Of a stretch of DNA of 64,000 bases, positions 1 through 14,400 are shown piece by piece; position 1 is the first letter of the stretch; each line of letters begins with the position of its first letter. Below the pieces are notes generated by a model. The model did not search any database. It saw nothing but the letters and a program-made list of their open reading frames with translations, and was not told where the DNA came from. The translations under genes and the position numbers were made by a program. Source of the stretch: Paragonimus westermani. Taxonomy: Eukaryota; Platyhelminthes; Trematoda; Plagiorchiida; Troglotrematidae. The stretch covers positions 34,296 through 98,295 of the forward strand of contig QNGE01001328.1 of assembly GCA_008508345.1 (NCBI GenBank), given 5' to 3'.

Positions 1-299
1 GTTCCTCGGCCATTCCACGGACGTGTTCCAGCCATCGGGATTGATTGAGTGTCAACGTGTCTTTACTCCCGTCCTCGTCCGTTTGCCGAATAACCTCAAT
101 GTTCGGATTTGTGTGCGACCAGCCGATGTACGTGATGCATTCTAGTCAATGCAGACGGAAGCTGTTGAGATGCCTGATATACACTGACACGCTGCCCAGG
201 TTTCTTGTACAACAGCGTAACCAGGATCTAGTCAACATAGGAGTCCGGATAATAACAGTCCTCAAGCCTGACCCCCATGCAAAGTTAGCAGAATTAGTC

Positions 300-482
300 G
301 CACACGGTTGGCAGCATCCGATTCGGATTAGTCTGTCACAGTGACCAACGCCAAAGGACGCCTGCGCTAAACCATCAATGCAACTGGCTTGCATCGCACT
401 AATTGCGGTTCCACCCACACACCACATATCCAGTGTAAACCCGAAGGAATAATACCGGGAGGTGTGCAAGTGGGGCCTTTCT
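300..482 (-). repeat. Dispersed repeat A, copy 1
   Basis: The reverse complement reads CGGTATTATTCCTTCGGGTT, then TGCAAGCCAGTTGCATTGAT and CTTTGGCGTTGGTCACTGTG. It is clearly related to 59,165-59,335. It explains the two opposite open frames at 45-496. Confidence 0.6.
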
Positions 483-1162
483 GTCCAGCCGGCCAATGAT
501 GGTTAGCCAGTTGGTTGGCTAATAAATGAATGAAACTCCTATCTCTCGGAAACTAAACAGAAAGGGGCTGCAATGACGAGATCTAAACTAAGAAGAAAGA
601 TCAGTGAAGTGTAATACAAGAAGCATTGCAGTATATGAGTGCAGGTAAGTACATCCCAGAGAAGATAAGAATGGAAAGAAGAGCGGATTACTTGTTAACT
701 TTCAGACTGTTGACCGATGCAGTCGTTAACAGGAGTGGAATGAATACACTGATATGACCTATCTGACCGGAGCCTAACGTACTCGTCGTCTCTCCGCGGA
801 CGGTGTATTATGAGTGACTATGTGTGTGCTATGGTGACCTACTAATTCCAATCGGCCGGCGCATTCGCGGCCGCACACATCGCAACGCCATATATAGTCA
901 CGTCACCGCGATCTATGGCACCAATGGTTCCCTTCCGTAACGCACGCTTCCGCACGCTGGTTCTGCTAATCTCATTTGGATTCGGTTCTCATGAAATCGT
1001 CGGACGGAGACTCACTTTTTATCGACCCTCTTTTGCAGTTGACAAACAGGCTACGCAAGGTCGGTGCCTCGAACTCTGCTGAAAAATCTTAGTGACATGG
1101 CTATCGATTTCAACAAACGTGACTGTTACCGTGACGCATCCCGAGAAGCAGTTGGGCAATCC

Positions 1163-1163
<1 letters not shown>

Positions 1164-1194
<31 letters not shown>
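1164..1194. repeat. (AT)n microsatellite
   Basis: About 15 uninterrupted TA units. Confidence 0.98.
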
Positions 1195-1196
<2 letters not shown>

Positions 1197-2789
1197 AGTG
1201 ATTGTGCCCGAACTTTCCGGCATGTTGATTTGGTATGATACATTGTAATACAGATGCGAGTGTCTTAAGTTTTAACTTTCATCGATCCGTTAAACTCGAT
1301 TCTGATGCCTTACTATGAGGTGGGTTCATTGATTAGATTATGTGCTTGGTTTCCAATATAGTCAGTATTCAGATTGTGATGCAGCCTGTTCAACAGGTGA
1401 AGGCCCTGGAAAACTTCATGATATTATTTCGTTCTATTGTTGACCAACCATTACCCCAGTTTTTCAAATACTCCTCTGCAAGTCAGGTAGTGCAGTCTAA
1501 GGTTTACAGTGATGTCTGCTTTAATAATGAAGTATAGTAGTGCTAGGGTGTGCTTTGAAGACATTGCTGACTGTTCGCTGATCTGTTACCCGACGAGCAA
1601 TGGTCATAGATACCAGCGCAATTTTCGTCACCCCAACAGCCGTGATGTCAAATTGACCTAGATTTGGACATCTAAGCCCGTTCACAAACCACGTGGATAG
1701 TTTATGCGCGCCAGAGAAAAAAATCTCACACTTCGCATAGATCCTCCCATATCGTGCATGAACCTGCATCATGGCTTTTCTAGCCTTACCACCTACGCGA
1801 ACGACGTCTTTCAATGTCGGCTAAGTGGGTCAATGCTATGATGTCCGAAATCAAGGCAACGGTCGGCTCCACGGCTTGTACAGTGGTCTGGTGCAGGACA
1901 GTGGGACAAAGTCAGTCTGTTTCGCTTGTTTCGCTTCGTTTATGTGTGCTCAGTCGTTGACTTTGGTTGCGTGGTATTCATTTCAATGGTATCTTCTGTC
2001 GCATAAATCTTGCATTATACGAATGGAAAGAACATATACATTTTAACCCTAGTACGATGTATTTCCTGACTTAATAGATCACTGGACCATTATTGACTAG
2101 TCTCACGGATCTTTAGCTTAGTCTGGTTTTTTCAACAGACTTCCCAAGATGTTTCGTACATGGAAGATTAATTGCTAACAGACTTGTAGCGAAATATTTG
2201 TGGGAATAATCTCAAAATACAAATTCAAACATCTGGCCTTCTGAAAAAGTTGGCTCATGACGCAGATAGACAGTAAATCTCATCTACTAAGAATGTTTAG
2301 AAGTATTAATGTCATCCCGTCTACCAATTCAAGCTGCTTTTTGTTCGTCTATCGCCGTTTCAATAAAGATACAACTGTAATGATTGGTAAAACAGAGGAT
2401 TACCAAAATTGGGAGCAAACACCTTGGCCAATCATCGAGCACAAACCCGAAGCAGCCGCCCGGCTACATGACAGCTAGATGGAGATGTTAGTTTACGTTT
2501 GATACAAAACCAAGTTGATTGAGATCAACACAAACAATTTTGAAAGAGGGGATTTGCTTATTACTGTTATGCTGAAGACTGGTGAATTGCATTCAATGAT
2601 CGAAATGCTAAAGTGAATCAAGTCGGTTTGGACATGCTGTAGAATCGATATAACATAAATACATACACTTTTTCATTGGATTGAAAGTAACTTGTTGTTC
2701 TCATTTCTTTAACAAGTTACACAAAAGTAGCTACATAGAAACCATTGAGATAGTTGAACCCTATGCACTAGCCATTCACTACCTGTTGT

Positions 2790-3030
2790 TACATAGTTAC
2801 ACGTGTAACGCGCAACCGAAATTTGCGCGCGCACACGGATCAAATTTGAATTGTGTAACAGAGCATGCTACCATAATGTTAGTGCCATTTTGGCGTTCCT
2901 TAGTTTGAGTCGTGTGTATGGCTAGCTGGGCCTTCGGTTCATGCTTGTTCGCGTTGTTTTCTTTTACAGGACCATTGCTGGAACCCCTAACTCGGAAGAA
3001 TGCTGTCCGCCTGTGTCTGTACGTTGCCCT
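2790..3030. repeat. Dispersed repeat B, copy 1
   Basis: This shares long stretches with 20,330-20,530: ACACGGATCAAATTTGAATT, GTGTAACAGAGCATGCT, GGGCCTTCGGTTCATGCTTG, and TTTACAGGACCATTGCTGG with its counterpart TTTCAGCACTGTTGCTG. In one frame both copies encode a similar hydrophobic peptide (ASWAFGSCLFALFSFTGPLL here; ACWAFDSFLFVLFTISALLL there). The family could be a non-autonomous transposon or a gene fragment. Confidence 0.6.
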
Positions 3031-4589
3031 ATATCGGTTCATGAGTGTAACGGGCAATCAGAGTAAAAACGGTCAACTTGTATGTTTCACATGTTAACTG
3101 ACATCAAGTGTTGTTCAACTGTTCATACAATTATCGTCTACGGTCGAATACTTTGTCTTAAATCTAGTTGTCCTGATTGTCTCTTTAATATCGACATCAT
3201 TATTTTAAAAAATGCATTCTCCTCAACTCGCTGTTGTTCCACACCTCAAGATAAAAACAAACGACAGTTCTTTCCTTCGGCAGGTGAATGCGGCTGTGAA
3301 TGTAGTTGATCGTTTTGGCGGATAATAACTCTGCTACGCCTAAACCGTGATCAACGGTGTATTGACTAAGGCGGTTGTTCCATAAGTGGGCTGGGGTATG
3401 TTTGAGTGGCTTCTGTGTAGACTGACTTATGCACAAAATGGCTATTACATAATTATACGACTGATCCAGATAGTCTTAGTACAGCCGAGTTGTCATTGTG
3501 GCCCAACGTCAGCTGGTCGCCTTGACTAACCTCTTGACCAATAATGCAATAGTTGGGTCAATTTAACAATGGTCTGAGTGTAAACTAATTATCATGTTGG
3601 TAAGAACAATATGATCTGTTGTGTCTACGTCATGTCACGAAAACATGATTACAAGATCTTACCGTTTCACCAGAGGGTAACTGTACACCCATCAAGGAAG
3701 TGGTCATGTTCTACGGAAGGTGAATTTTGACGTTTCTGTTGGGTAAGATGGAATACAGAGCAAAACAAAGTAACAGATCGTCGGCTGGTAACAGATGTAG
3801 TTTTTTCTATCATTTAATGGCACCAAGTCATTCGGACTGAAGATGTCTCTTCATGGTAAAACCACTCGACAGACATCTTTTCTATCTAGTAAACTAAAGC
3901 ACATTCACTCCATAGGAGGATCGTAACAACCTCATCGCTATGCAACAGGCCCATCCTGATTGAATGTTTCGTAACAGTGAACCAAACGAAATTCTACCAA
4001 TGAGTCTAAGAAACGTTCATTCCAATCCATCCTAGGTAACACAATGAATGTCGCTGATTCATCCAGTTGGTCTTCTCATTTTTCGAAAAATCAACCGCGA
4101 AATGCTTTTAGCTTCCCGTACACAATGTTTGTGAAGATATCAAAATAAGATGTAGAGGTGAGGTTGGGAACATTTTTTGTTGAGACGGAAATTAGCGTTA
4201 ATATTCATTGTTTATCTAATCTGGGTCATACTAGTTGTTGTTGTTTCGCCTGCTATGCATCCTTTTGGTTTCCAAACTAACATGTAACCGGTTTTCTACA
4301 TTCCCCTAGTTTCCGTTATTTCTGCTGTGCTTAACTGCATCTGTTCCTTCTTCCAGGATCGGTCATCACAATCCTAGCTTCCCAGATCGATGACTCTTAT
4401 ACGCGAAACGTTACAGCCTTACATCGGAGTGATGACACGAGAAGATGAGCAAATTTGCACACAACCATCACTTAATAGTTTACTCACCGTACTGACAGAC
4501 ATATTTAAGCAAACACAGATCACAGCACTAAGCCAGCAAACGTGAGAGAACATTAAACAAAATCGTACCTTAGTCGTTAGAGAAGCCGA

Positions 4590-4785
4590 ATGTCAACGGA
4601 AAATCTTGTCGGTCATGATGTTTCAAACATGAGTTGCGATGGCTGTGTTGTTCCTGATGATAACGACAGAGATACCGTTGGCTTCTATAATGTAGCCCAT
4701 GAGAATGAAAAGGAGATCGTTTCTTTGTGCGGCAACGAATATAGTACCACCGTTGTGAATCGAGAACGCGGATGGCACGAAGGTT
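4590..4785 (+). CDS. Possible first coding exon (unassigned)
   Basis: ATG in a fair context (AGCCGAATGTC) opens a frame reading MSTENLVGHDVSNMSCDGCV, then an acidic polar stretch and NEYSTTVVNRERGWHE, followed by a donor-like site (CGAAG/GTTAGTT). Reading through would stop two codons later. The protein is acidic and polar. The opposite strand is open over the same stretch, so this is only a candidate. It ends in phase 1 and does not join the exon at 6,776 directly. Confidence 0.22.
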
Positions 4786-5269
4786 AGTTATTCGGGGAAA
4801 CCAGTACACGGGTTATACGTCTCAACCGGACTACGAACAAAATCACACAATTGCACACAACACTGAACTGAGGATGTTCCGGTCGCTATGGTCGCCAATT
4901 CTCAGTTTCCTCATGTGGCAAAAGCCATTCCATGTGATGCTACCCTTCACTGATCCTTCCAGTATTTCTCTCGTATTTGTCCGGCGGCCATTTCGATCCA
5001 TCTTGTTGCCTCGATACTGAATAGTGGTGGTGTAAGTAACATAGTGCGACGGTCCGTCCTCACTATACCACTACCTACGCGGGCTCACTAAATCTGACGT
5101 ACTAAATTGTGTTAAATGTACATTCAGAAGGCAACGTGAGTTGGTATGGTCCCAACACAGAGGCAGAAGAGTAGGCGTGGTGTTTTACCCAGAATATAGC
5201 AATATTAAAACAACCAAACAAAGACGAAGATACAGGTAAATACCAAAGTTACTTTTAAACACAATTGTT

Positions 5270-5710
5270 CTCATTGTTTGGCTGATTGTCCGTTGACCTA
5301 AGATCTTCGTGCACGACCTTGACCTAACGATCTGAAAGGCAAACAGAACAGCTGTATACGAACCATCAATAGAAAATCGATCCGTGCGCTTTTAACTAGT
5401 TTTGATCGCGCATTACACAACTCACCTCTTCGCCGACCACCATCGCTGGTGCCTCACCTGTGCCTCGCCTGTTAGAAACCTCCAGTCTGGCTTCCGGACG
5501 TCCAATAGTTGTTCAGAAACTGTAGTCTGCGTGTGCAACTTCAATCGGTTAAAGTGAACCACAATCAGTTGTCTGTCAGCCCCCTAACTTTAAAAGATGC
5601 CTCTGAGAGTGGTACTTCAACAATACATGTAGTCTTTTCTTTTGTTTGTGCACCTTCGCTGAAACCCCTGCTTCAACAGGACGGTGTCTCACAGTTCTTC
5701 CACGTTGCAC
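5270..5710. repeat. Dispersed repeat B, copy 2 (diverged)
   Basis: The part 5,270-5,425 matches 20,600-20,700 (CTGATTGTCCGTTGACC; AGTTTTGATCGCGCATTACA). The part 5,630-5,700 (CTTTTGTTTGTGCACCTTCG, then GCTGAAACCCCTG) matches the segment around 20,480 and 2,960. The order of the two parts is changed, so this copy is rearranged. Confidence 0.5.
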
Positions 5711-6775
5711 GAATATAGTCAGCAAGTATAACGAGGAAACAAAACTGACCATTCGCTTTGCTTGTTACACTGTAATAGTGGAAAAAGATTTTAGGAAAGT
5801 CGGAAAAGACCGTACTAAACACTGCACATCTTTGTTAGTTGACATACACAGAAAAAACTTGAGCTGATGTGCCAATGACAACAGTCTTGCCTGCATGACA
5901 ATTAACCCACGTTCGAATGACTAGTGAAGCGATCAGGCTACGTTTCCAAAACCGATCGGTCAACGCTCAGCCGACATATCAGACTGATGGTACCATGGCA
6001 ACCTGGGTCAGTCGTATCATTTTGTCACAACCATTTTTCATGCGTCTATGCACAAATCACTTTCTATAGAAGATATTCAGAAAAATTTCGGCTTACAGTT
6101 CTTTGCTAGCATTTAGCCGTTTTCTGGGAAAAGTAACTATTTTTAGTAGATAAGAAGGGAAATTTGGTGTTCGTACAATTTCGTCACTGGTTGTGCGTTC
6201 TGCGCTCATCGCTTAGTGCCACCCTCTCAAAACCAATTTTCTTCCTTGATCAGAAGTACGTATTCGACTGAGAACGAATTCAAATCGTTTTGGAATTCTT
6301 TCTCCATTCAAATGATCAACACGAATTCTAACAACTTGTCCAGGTCGATTACTGCATGACCGTGATCATTGTGTTTGTTTGTATCCGGTTACACCGTTGT
6401 GTGTCAACGCAAGTCCCGCTTAAGGTCGCAACATATTGGCACAAAAATTCCGCCAGATATCCGTCATACAATTCGAGTATACCAATAAAGTGGCATTACT
6501 TGTTGTACTAGTCAGCGACTCACCTTACTTGTAGCAATGTGTCCACTTTAATTAATAAAACAACGCATGATGAGTCCACAGATGATTTTACTTTGTGTAT
6601 GCTGCTCATGTTTGCGAAACATTTACACCGTCGAAAAACACTGATTATGATACTTTCAAATGTGTTATTTACACAGTCCTTCAACATATTCTAAAATAAA
6701 GTGTGCTTTTGAGCTCAGCACCAACCGTTTCCACTTCGAATGCGTCAATACTGGCAAGGAAAATCCACCTCGCAG

Positions 6776-7012
6776 GTTAACTCCAAGGTTACGGAATCTT
6801 CAATTGGTATTCAGGGGAAGAGTGATTCAGGCATTCGAGATGACACAGTAGAGAAACAAACTGCTGTGATGACACAGATTTGTGGTGACCTAGTATATTA
6901 TTCCCAAGCTCTTGACATGGTTTCGCGGCTCACAAGTGAGTGTGCCGCTTCTGTGGCTGACCCAAATTCAACCGAAGCCCGGATTGTTCGATCTCAAATC
7001 TCCCCACATTGA
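6776..7012 (+). CDS. Possible exon with stop codon (unassigned)
   Basis: An acceptor (TCCACCTCGCAG) opens a 78-codon frame: VNSKVTESSIGIQGKSDSGI, then QICGDLVYYSQALDMVSRLT and SECAASVADPNSTEARIV, ending at TGA 7,010-7,012. A good donor (CACAA/GTGAGTG) lies inside at 6,935, so the exon may instead end there in phase 1. The peptide is hydrophilic with short helical-looking parts and no recognised domain. An AATAAA stands at 7,625. No upstream exon joins it with certainty. Confidence 0.33.
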   Translation, partial: VNSKVTESSIGIQGKSDSGIRDDTVEKQTAVMTQICGDLVYYSQALDMVSRLTSECAASVADPNSTEARIVRSQISPH

Positions 7013-9580
7013 ACAAAATTCGTGGACTACTTGCCAGTAAAAAAAAGTATATGCGGCCTCTTTAAAATTTTTAAAACTGATATCGGATTGATTTTGCGTC
7101 CACCTTTAGAATCCTAGAAACAAACCTCATTTGGAGCAACTATGAGAACGTATCTTCGTGGAAATTGCTCGTCAAAATGTTTTACACGAACATTAACGGA
7201 AAGTAAACCTTTCTCCACTCTCATGTTAGACATACTCATAGGCTTCATCAAAATCCCGAAGTAAGGTGATCGATATCTTCATGTACCATGTTATACTGCA
7301 GTACAAACGGATGAAACATGTTAGTAAGCGGTGAATGCTAACAGGATTTAGTAGATGACAGAATGTTATGATAAAAAAATGAAAGGATTCAGCTGCTACA
7401 GTACTGGTTATATTATATACTCAATAGAAGAAGATTTTATTGGTTTGTAATGTGACACATTTAGAAGGAACACGTGACGAATTATCCGACCAACGGCCTG
7501 AGAGTCTGAATATATGCTTTGCCAAGACAGTTCGACCAGTACTGGATCTGAAAATGCTGAATCTGTTGAACAATTAGCAAACCTACCTGTCTTTATTTCG
7601 TATTCTTGTCTAAAAACCGGTGGATAATAAACTTAATTAGTAGGAACTAACTTGACTAAGCGATTGCATCGGTTCAATCTCTTATATCGACGTCGGGTGA
7701 GCATGGTGAATATGTCGTTAACACATCAGTGTTTACTGACATACTTAGGGATTAGAACTCAGGATTGGAAACTGCTCGTAGTTGAATCTCCCGTACAGCA
7801 GAGAATAAACTTTACCAATCAGATGGTGACTGAATTTCTCAGAGCAGGCAACATCTGCGCATTCCTTACTACTCCCATTTTGATTGATATTTATGGGGAA
7901 TCCTGCAAAAAACCTATAATCTATTTTACACACCATCGACTATTTAACGGAGTAATGGGAACGATACTTTCGTGATAATTACATAAGTAGGTTAGAGCAA
8001 TGCTAGCAATATCTAATATGAAAATATCTGACCATCAGATTCACTCTGGAATTTGGATCAAGGCATGATCGGCTTCTTCTGTCGAACAGTTTGTTTCACA
8101 GAGTAGGATAGTATCTCAAGATGACTATTTATGGTAAGCACGCAGACTTGGAACAAAGCCCAAGTTACCTATCTACTCATCCCGAATAGTTATACGCCGA
8201 CATAACCAGATTATCGCTTCATATGGCTTTCTAGCTTTTACACACAAAAATGAACAGGAACTGTACTAAAACGAGCAACAGATGTATTCCGTAACAAAAG
8301 CTACTTTAAAACCTTTCTTAGAGACCAGACACACAAAAAACGGTTGATTAATTGCCAAAGGTTTCTGGTGAATGATATAGCTTGTCGAATACGCCAGTCC
8401 AGAAAAGGCCGCTAGAAGCGCCTCATGGGAGTCCGAAAGTGACCGGTCTCAACGTGAGTATTCGGCGGGAGACCAGACTGTGTTCACCTTTTGTACACTC
8501 AACGACAGTCTGCCTGCTGGAACAGCTCATCAGTGGGTTCATAAAATAAAATGTAAGAACTGTTTGAAAGTTTGCATTGGAATTCAAGATAAATGAATAT
8601 GGAAACAAGACTGTGTAGCCTCATCAAAATACTGTTGGCTTTCAGCCCATCTTGAAAGTTTCTATTTAAAATATGTCCGCAAACTGGGCGCTGGTCACAA
8701 AGCTGACCACCAAAGTATCCACACGACAAGGCGAAGATTTGGAAGCGCATAAGAACTGGTTGCAGAAGCTCTAACTAGAACCGACGGTTACAATCTCTTG
8801 CGTGTGTTGTCCACATAACTAGTCCACGCCATTAGTCTGATGAGTTGAAAACTTTCTAAACAAAATTTCTCCGCGATCAAGGGACATTAGAATCAGGTTG
8901 TTCTGTTGCCTTCAAAGATTTCATATGTACAAAAACCTTGTTTAATTGTCATCTCTGTTTGAAACCACTCTTTCGACTGACTGCCTGAAGGCAATTAAAT
9001 TGTGCACTAATTCATGCTCCGCCTCCCACAGGTAGCCACTTGACCTTAAAAAAATTGAGGCACTACTGAATCGCGATACTTTCAGAATATATATTCTCAG
9101 TTGATTTCAGGCATATTTCATAAGATTATTGATTTAGGATTTTGTTAGAATTGTTCGTAGTCCATTGTCCAAAGGGAAACCAGTTGTATGGGAACCGCTG
9201 CAAGTAGGCATAAGCGCCTGATTGATCATTTTTAAACCGTTCAGCTCAGATGGTCTGTTTACGTTAACCATATAGCCACAACAGGCGGAAATGGACCTGA
9301 AGCAAACAGCCTAAATGTGGACTGTGACCAGCATTGTTCTTTTGTGACTCAATTTACCACAGAACAGCGAGAATAACTTTGCTGTTATCAGGTGCCATAC
9401 GACAGATAAGACCACATCCGAAGCAAACAGTATCAGGCTACACAGTTTGCGGTCAGAATGTGGACTGTATTCATCTAAATAATTTGCACGTTACTCTTGT
9501 GTGACTACAGCTTTCTTATTCACACGGTCGATTCAGTGGAACCATTCTCGAAAAGAAACACTACACTGGGATTTCGTTGA
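7013..9580. other. No gene recognised
   Basis: AT-rich, with short open frames (for example 7,652-7,975 plus) of no visible domain or paired splice sites. I see nothing firm here. Confidence 0.5.
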
Positions 9581-9705
9581 TTTTAGGACCCATCATTAGC
9601 ACATACAGCTGGTACGGTCGGCATCGAAATCTCGTCAACCATGTTGACTATTGTGCCATTGGCCTCCTATCAAGTACACCCGAATTAACCCGCCTGATCT
9701 CTTAG
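9580..9705 (-). repeat. SINE head plus spacer remnant
   Basis: The plus strand reads GCATCGAAATCTCGTCAACC and ATTGTGCCATTGGCCTCC, then ACACCCGAATTAACCCGC. These are the inverted head and the spacer (compare GCGACCGAATTAACG at 47.8 kb). The body is lost. Confidence 0.45.
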
Positions 9706-9944
9706 TCACGTTTGTTTTTGGGTAATCGTAGGTTTGTCTGGTTCCGCCGGAGAGGAACACAGCCGTCCAGTTATGTTCATTCCGGCACGTCGTTGGTAAG
9801 GTCTCTTATCAAGTGGAAATTACATGAACCTACTGAGCTGTATTTTGATTACAGCTAAGTATCTTCTCCCCATACAATCGAGGAATCTAAGTACCACTCA
9901 TCTGGAATGTAGCTAAACTTTTTCGTATGGTAACTTGATCTTGC

Positions 9945-10140
9945 TTGGTTTGAGTTCGTAAGCTTTGTGGTTAACAAAGTTATCTTATGGGCAATTCGAA
10001 TCCCGTTATGTTAACAATGGGTTCTACTGATGAGCTCTAACAAGAGCAAAAATCGTGCTTAATGTTTCTATTCGCATGGTTAGGTTAGAAAGTTCAAGTG
10101 AATAGAGAGTTATTATTAGTTGAGAACGACGTTCAATCTG
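9945..10140 (+). repeat. SINE unit, diverged
   Basis: The head TTGTGGTTAACAAAG, box B-like CAATTCGAATCCCGTTA and body CTGATGAGCTCTAACAAGAG match the same family, ending near GACGTTCAATCTG. Confidence 0.5.
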
Positions 10141-11289
10141 TATCTCTATGATCAATAAAGTGATCCAATTCTTAAGAGCTTTATTAACCACATGATGCTT
10201 AAAACACCAGTGGGCCGGGTCTCACGTTTGTCCTTTTTTGACATGAATTTTATTGGCACAAGTTCTTTGTTCGGTTAATCCCGTTTGAAGAATCTGAACA
10301 AAAGGTGATCAACCTATAGAGTGCTGGTTTCAGCTGCTCTCCCACAAATGAAACGAAACAGTCTACTAGAAGTAATACTGCTTGAAGACGCAATAGAACT
10401 TCTTGATATGTCATTATTTTTGACGACAAGGCTGGCCACAACTGATTTCGGATTTTTCGATTCAACAGAACGACAGAAAGAAAATGAGTATTGATTTGGA
10501 CGGTAAGAGTTCACAGTGGGGTCCATAAATATTTAGAGAGAAGGACTGAAGTTTGGCAGATAATGTTGGGAGAAGAAATGAAACCATCCAAAAAATGAAG
10601 TAGGTCATAAAAATGATGGCTTTACCAGTTGACGGATTCAAGTGATATTGGAAAGCATGTATGTGTTATTTTATAAGGAATGTAATTTTCAAGGGTATGG
10701 CTGGTAAACCCGTTGTTCGGAGAGGTCGAGAAACGGAACGGGTGATATGGTAGTATCAGTAGTAATCCACAGTATCCTCGGCATGCGGAACGTTTCAATT
10801 CAAATTCCAGTTCGACTCGATTAGTAGATGATGTTCGAAGGAATACACCTACGTAAAGGTGCATATGTCTGGCCTACCGATTGTCTCTCCGGAACTAAGT
10901 GGTCAAAAAACTGATACAATCGCATTCTGGAAGCTTGCATCTATGGTATCTATGTATATTTAACCACCCATTTTCTCGCCGATCTAGATATCCACTCGCT
11001 AATACAAGGAACTGATTGCCAAGTTTGAATTTTTCATACAGATAGGTAGTCAGCGTATGAGTTGATTCCCAATCGTTTATGAGCCTCAAACAGAGTTGCT
11101 CATTCTAATTCACTAGAACAACTTGGGTTTCCACGACACAGCCAGTAAACTTTAGTCCGTATAAATGTTATCGCCATGTCGCTTGCTTCCTACCTTGAAC
11201 GGTGTTGTCTCATGTGAGACAGGTTCACCAAATCCGTCCTTATCGATTTCCGACCATTCCGTCATGCTTATTGTGAGGTTACTGGCATT

Positions 11290-11485
11290 GTGGTTAACAC
11301 GCTCTTTTCACAAACACGACGGTTAGAGTGAAAACTCTGATCCAGACAAGACCACGCACTACTGATGAGCTCTGATAAGAGTAAAAACTTGAGTCTAGTG
11401 CTTCTGTTTGAAGCAGGTTGGTCGGATGGCTTATCTTAATTCGAAGACTGCAATTGAGTGTGGATGGTGTTCAATTTGAAGTAGC
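11290..11485 (+). repeat. SINE unit, diverged
   Basis: The head GGCATTGTGGTTAACACGCT, body CTGATGAGCTCTGATAAGAG and CTTGAGTCTAGTGCTTCTG, and end GTGGATGGTGTTCAATTTG match the family. The box B region is altered. Confidence 0.55.
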
Positions 11486-11489
11486 CTAA

Positions 11490-14400
11490 AACCCCGGACT
11501 TTTACTACTGGTTTTCGACCAATTTATAGTCGATCAACAGACTTGTCGGCTCATTGACGGCCATTTGCCCTGAAATTGCTAGCTTTCAGTTTGCGTCTTC
11601 CAGCTTGAACGTTCCAGATGTCAATAGGCTACCTTGCTTGCACTCATTAGGGTCATTTAATAAGAAGGCTCACAACGTAGATCATCAGGGTGAATCATGG
11701 GAAGTCTCTTATAATTAAGAACTGTAGCTAGGCCTGCATCGAGCATTTCAGTTATGATTTTCCAGTTAAATGCATTTGCAACAGCATGCGTGTACTGGAA
11801 ACTGGGGATAGGACAGTAAAGTTGTGTTGGAATAATCTGTGAAGATGGTTTGCTCTAAAAACTACTTCACTCTGGTACGTGGTATGTCAGGGAAGCATCC
11901 TGACCTAATACCTTGTCTGAAAATAAGCTATTTGGACCTACCTATCTAATCTATCCAGCATACTTCATACTTGGCAAAAATAGCGTTACAGTTGGCGGGA
12001 CACTGAGCAATACGAAATAAAGATGTATAATGTTCTTGTAAATTCATTTGCTGAATGTATTAACAGCCACACAACGAAGTCACCAGCCTCAACATACTTT
12101 ACAATTTCATGTGCATTCGCAGATAGACAAATGTCAGTCATACGTAAATGCAGTTTGAAATACATATCGGTGAGTGATTTTCTATGTGAATAGCTGTCTT
12201 TGCAAACGGAATAGTTCGTAATTCCAGCATCAGACATTTGCAAGAAATTCGGTGTGCAGCCGGCGCATTTTATGTAATCTAACACTTAAAATTGTAACAC
12301 ATTTCGAAATGTTCCTGGACTGTCACCGCCTACCGGACAAACAGTTATTTGTGCATAAAAATAAATTGTGTTTCCTTATTTCTCTCGATAAACCCAGCTT
12401 TTCATCTTTTTCAGGGCTCACTATGTTTTGAACTTACACTGAGGTTATCTCTGATCAGTTTCAAACTATGTTGTGAAACTTTTAATTCATATTCGCGCTA
12501 CGTTTCTATAGATTTTCCAAATCCTTTAAACAACAAGACTCAGTAATGTGATTATACCCAGGGTGTTTCAGGTTTTCGATTACTAACTCTGTTGGGGCTA
12601 TTTCATACTGGTCCGTAATGGGAACTAAGCAGAATACTGTCGTTCAAGAATATCAGTGTGTTGCTTAACGTACCCCTTGGTATGACACTTTCAAAATTTG
12701 TGTTATTCAAGTCAAAATGAACAGTTTCTTACAAACCAATAACACTCTCATCCAACTGTCAACAATGTAAAAGATAGAAATGTTCATGAAAGGATGCATG
12801 ATTGAGAATTTTCTACAGAAATACAATGTTTGTTACTTGCAACACTAAGTGCTTAGTCAGATAGAACATGGTACCAAATTGTGTGTACTTACTGTTCAAT
12901 ACCATCAGCGTTTTTCTCTAAACCTTTCGGAATAACCATTTTATGATAAATTAAAAACCGGGTTCACATTGCAATAGTCGAACTTCAAGTAATATCTTAA
13001 CTAAACAACGTCTCGCTGCTATAGGGTTTAAACAATGCGTTATCACCCCAAAATTGCTTCTTCTCCACACACTTGCCAGGCACCAACTGAGTAGAACATG
13101 CACTCAAAAAGGTCATAGCTTAGATCTCCATAAAAAAAGAGATCAAATTTTCGAAGTAGTGGAATCAGGACGTTCCCTTGACTGCTCCCCAGGACAAGAA
13201 CCAAGACACGTTAATCAATTCTACTCCTTTTCTCTGTGTGATTATGTAGATCAGAAACCAACCAAACGCATTTGTACGGTCTTAATATTTCACAGTTCAT
13301 TGGCATCAGTTGTGTAGAGCTGAGTTGTTCGAAGATATGTAGCACTTGCAACAAATCTTCTTTTTCAACTGTGGCCTTACATTGTCACACTATTAAACTT
13401 TCTTGTTCGTTATCATTACTGTTTTCATTATTATGTCCGTTATTACTATGAGACATGTGCTTTCATTTACGCAGATTATGCTATACTTCTCATTTGCTTG
13501 ACCCAATAACTTTGAAAAATGCTTCATTAGCAGAACGAAACCTCTTCTGCCTGTTGCTGTCCTTCTCCTCACGTTCCACGGTTAAGTCAGATATCGATTA
13601 AAACAAGTTATCCGTCCATCTGTGTGGTATTTTTTCGTGAGAAGTCAAGTTCGTCAGCCGTGTACTATTATCGTACTTTCCGTCAGAGCAACTGCTTTTC
13701 CGGAATACTACAAATTATGAACAGTCGTGTTTGAAACATTTCTCTTCCCCTATCTGTCCTTCTCTGTTTGATCATATGGTGGTTGTTTTGTACTTAATAC
13801 TGTACACCACGAACACTGGAATCACTTTTTGTGCTCAGTTGTTGTCATGGTAGAGATCAGTTCATTTTAACCCAATCTGAAGCGGTCAGGATAATTACTG
13901 GGCAATAAAAGGAAGTACAAAAACTGTCCGACATCCAATCAAGCGTACATAATGTGTTGACAGCCGAAGATGAGACGAACGAGAATCCATGGTATACTTT
14001 ACAATCCACCGTCCACGTTCACATGTACAAAATGAAGTAAAACGGCCGCGTTAATTTGTGCTAGTCGGCCTCAAATTGTGTCAGTAGTTCTTTTTGTAAT
14101 GTATAAATATCGATTTTAATGAGTAGAAATGACTGTGAACCTCTCAAGAAATGTACGAAGGCCTCTATTGAGGAGCTGTCAAGCTGCAGTTCCAACAAGC
14201 ATCTACTTATAATTGGAAACAGGAAGTCTCCAAATGAAACGATGATCCGCCAGTTTCATTTGCGAATCAGCCTGAATTGACAGCGTTGCTGCTGCACGCA
14301 CTGGTTTCCAGTCCAACGGCTCGCATCACACCTACAGCTGTTTTAGGGTGTGTGAGAAGAATACTTCAAGGGAAAGCTTCCAGCGTTCTTACGAAACTCG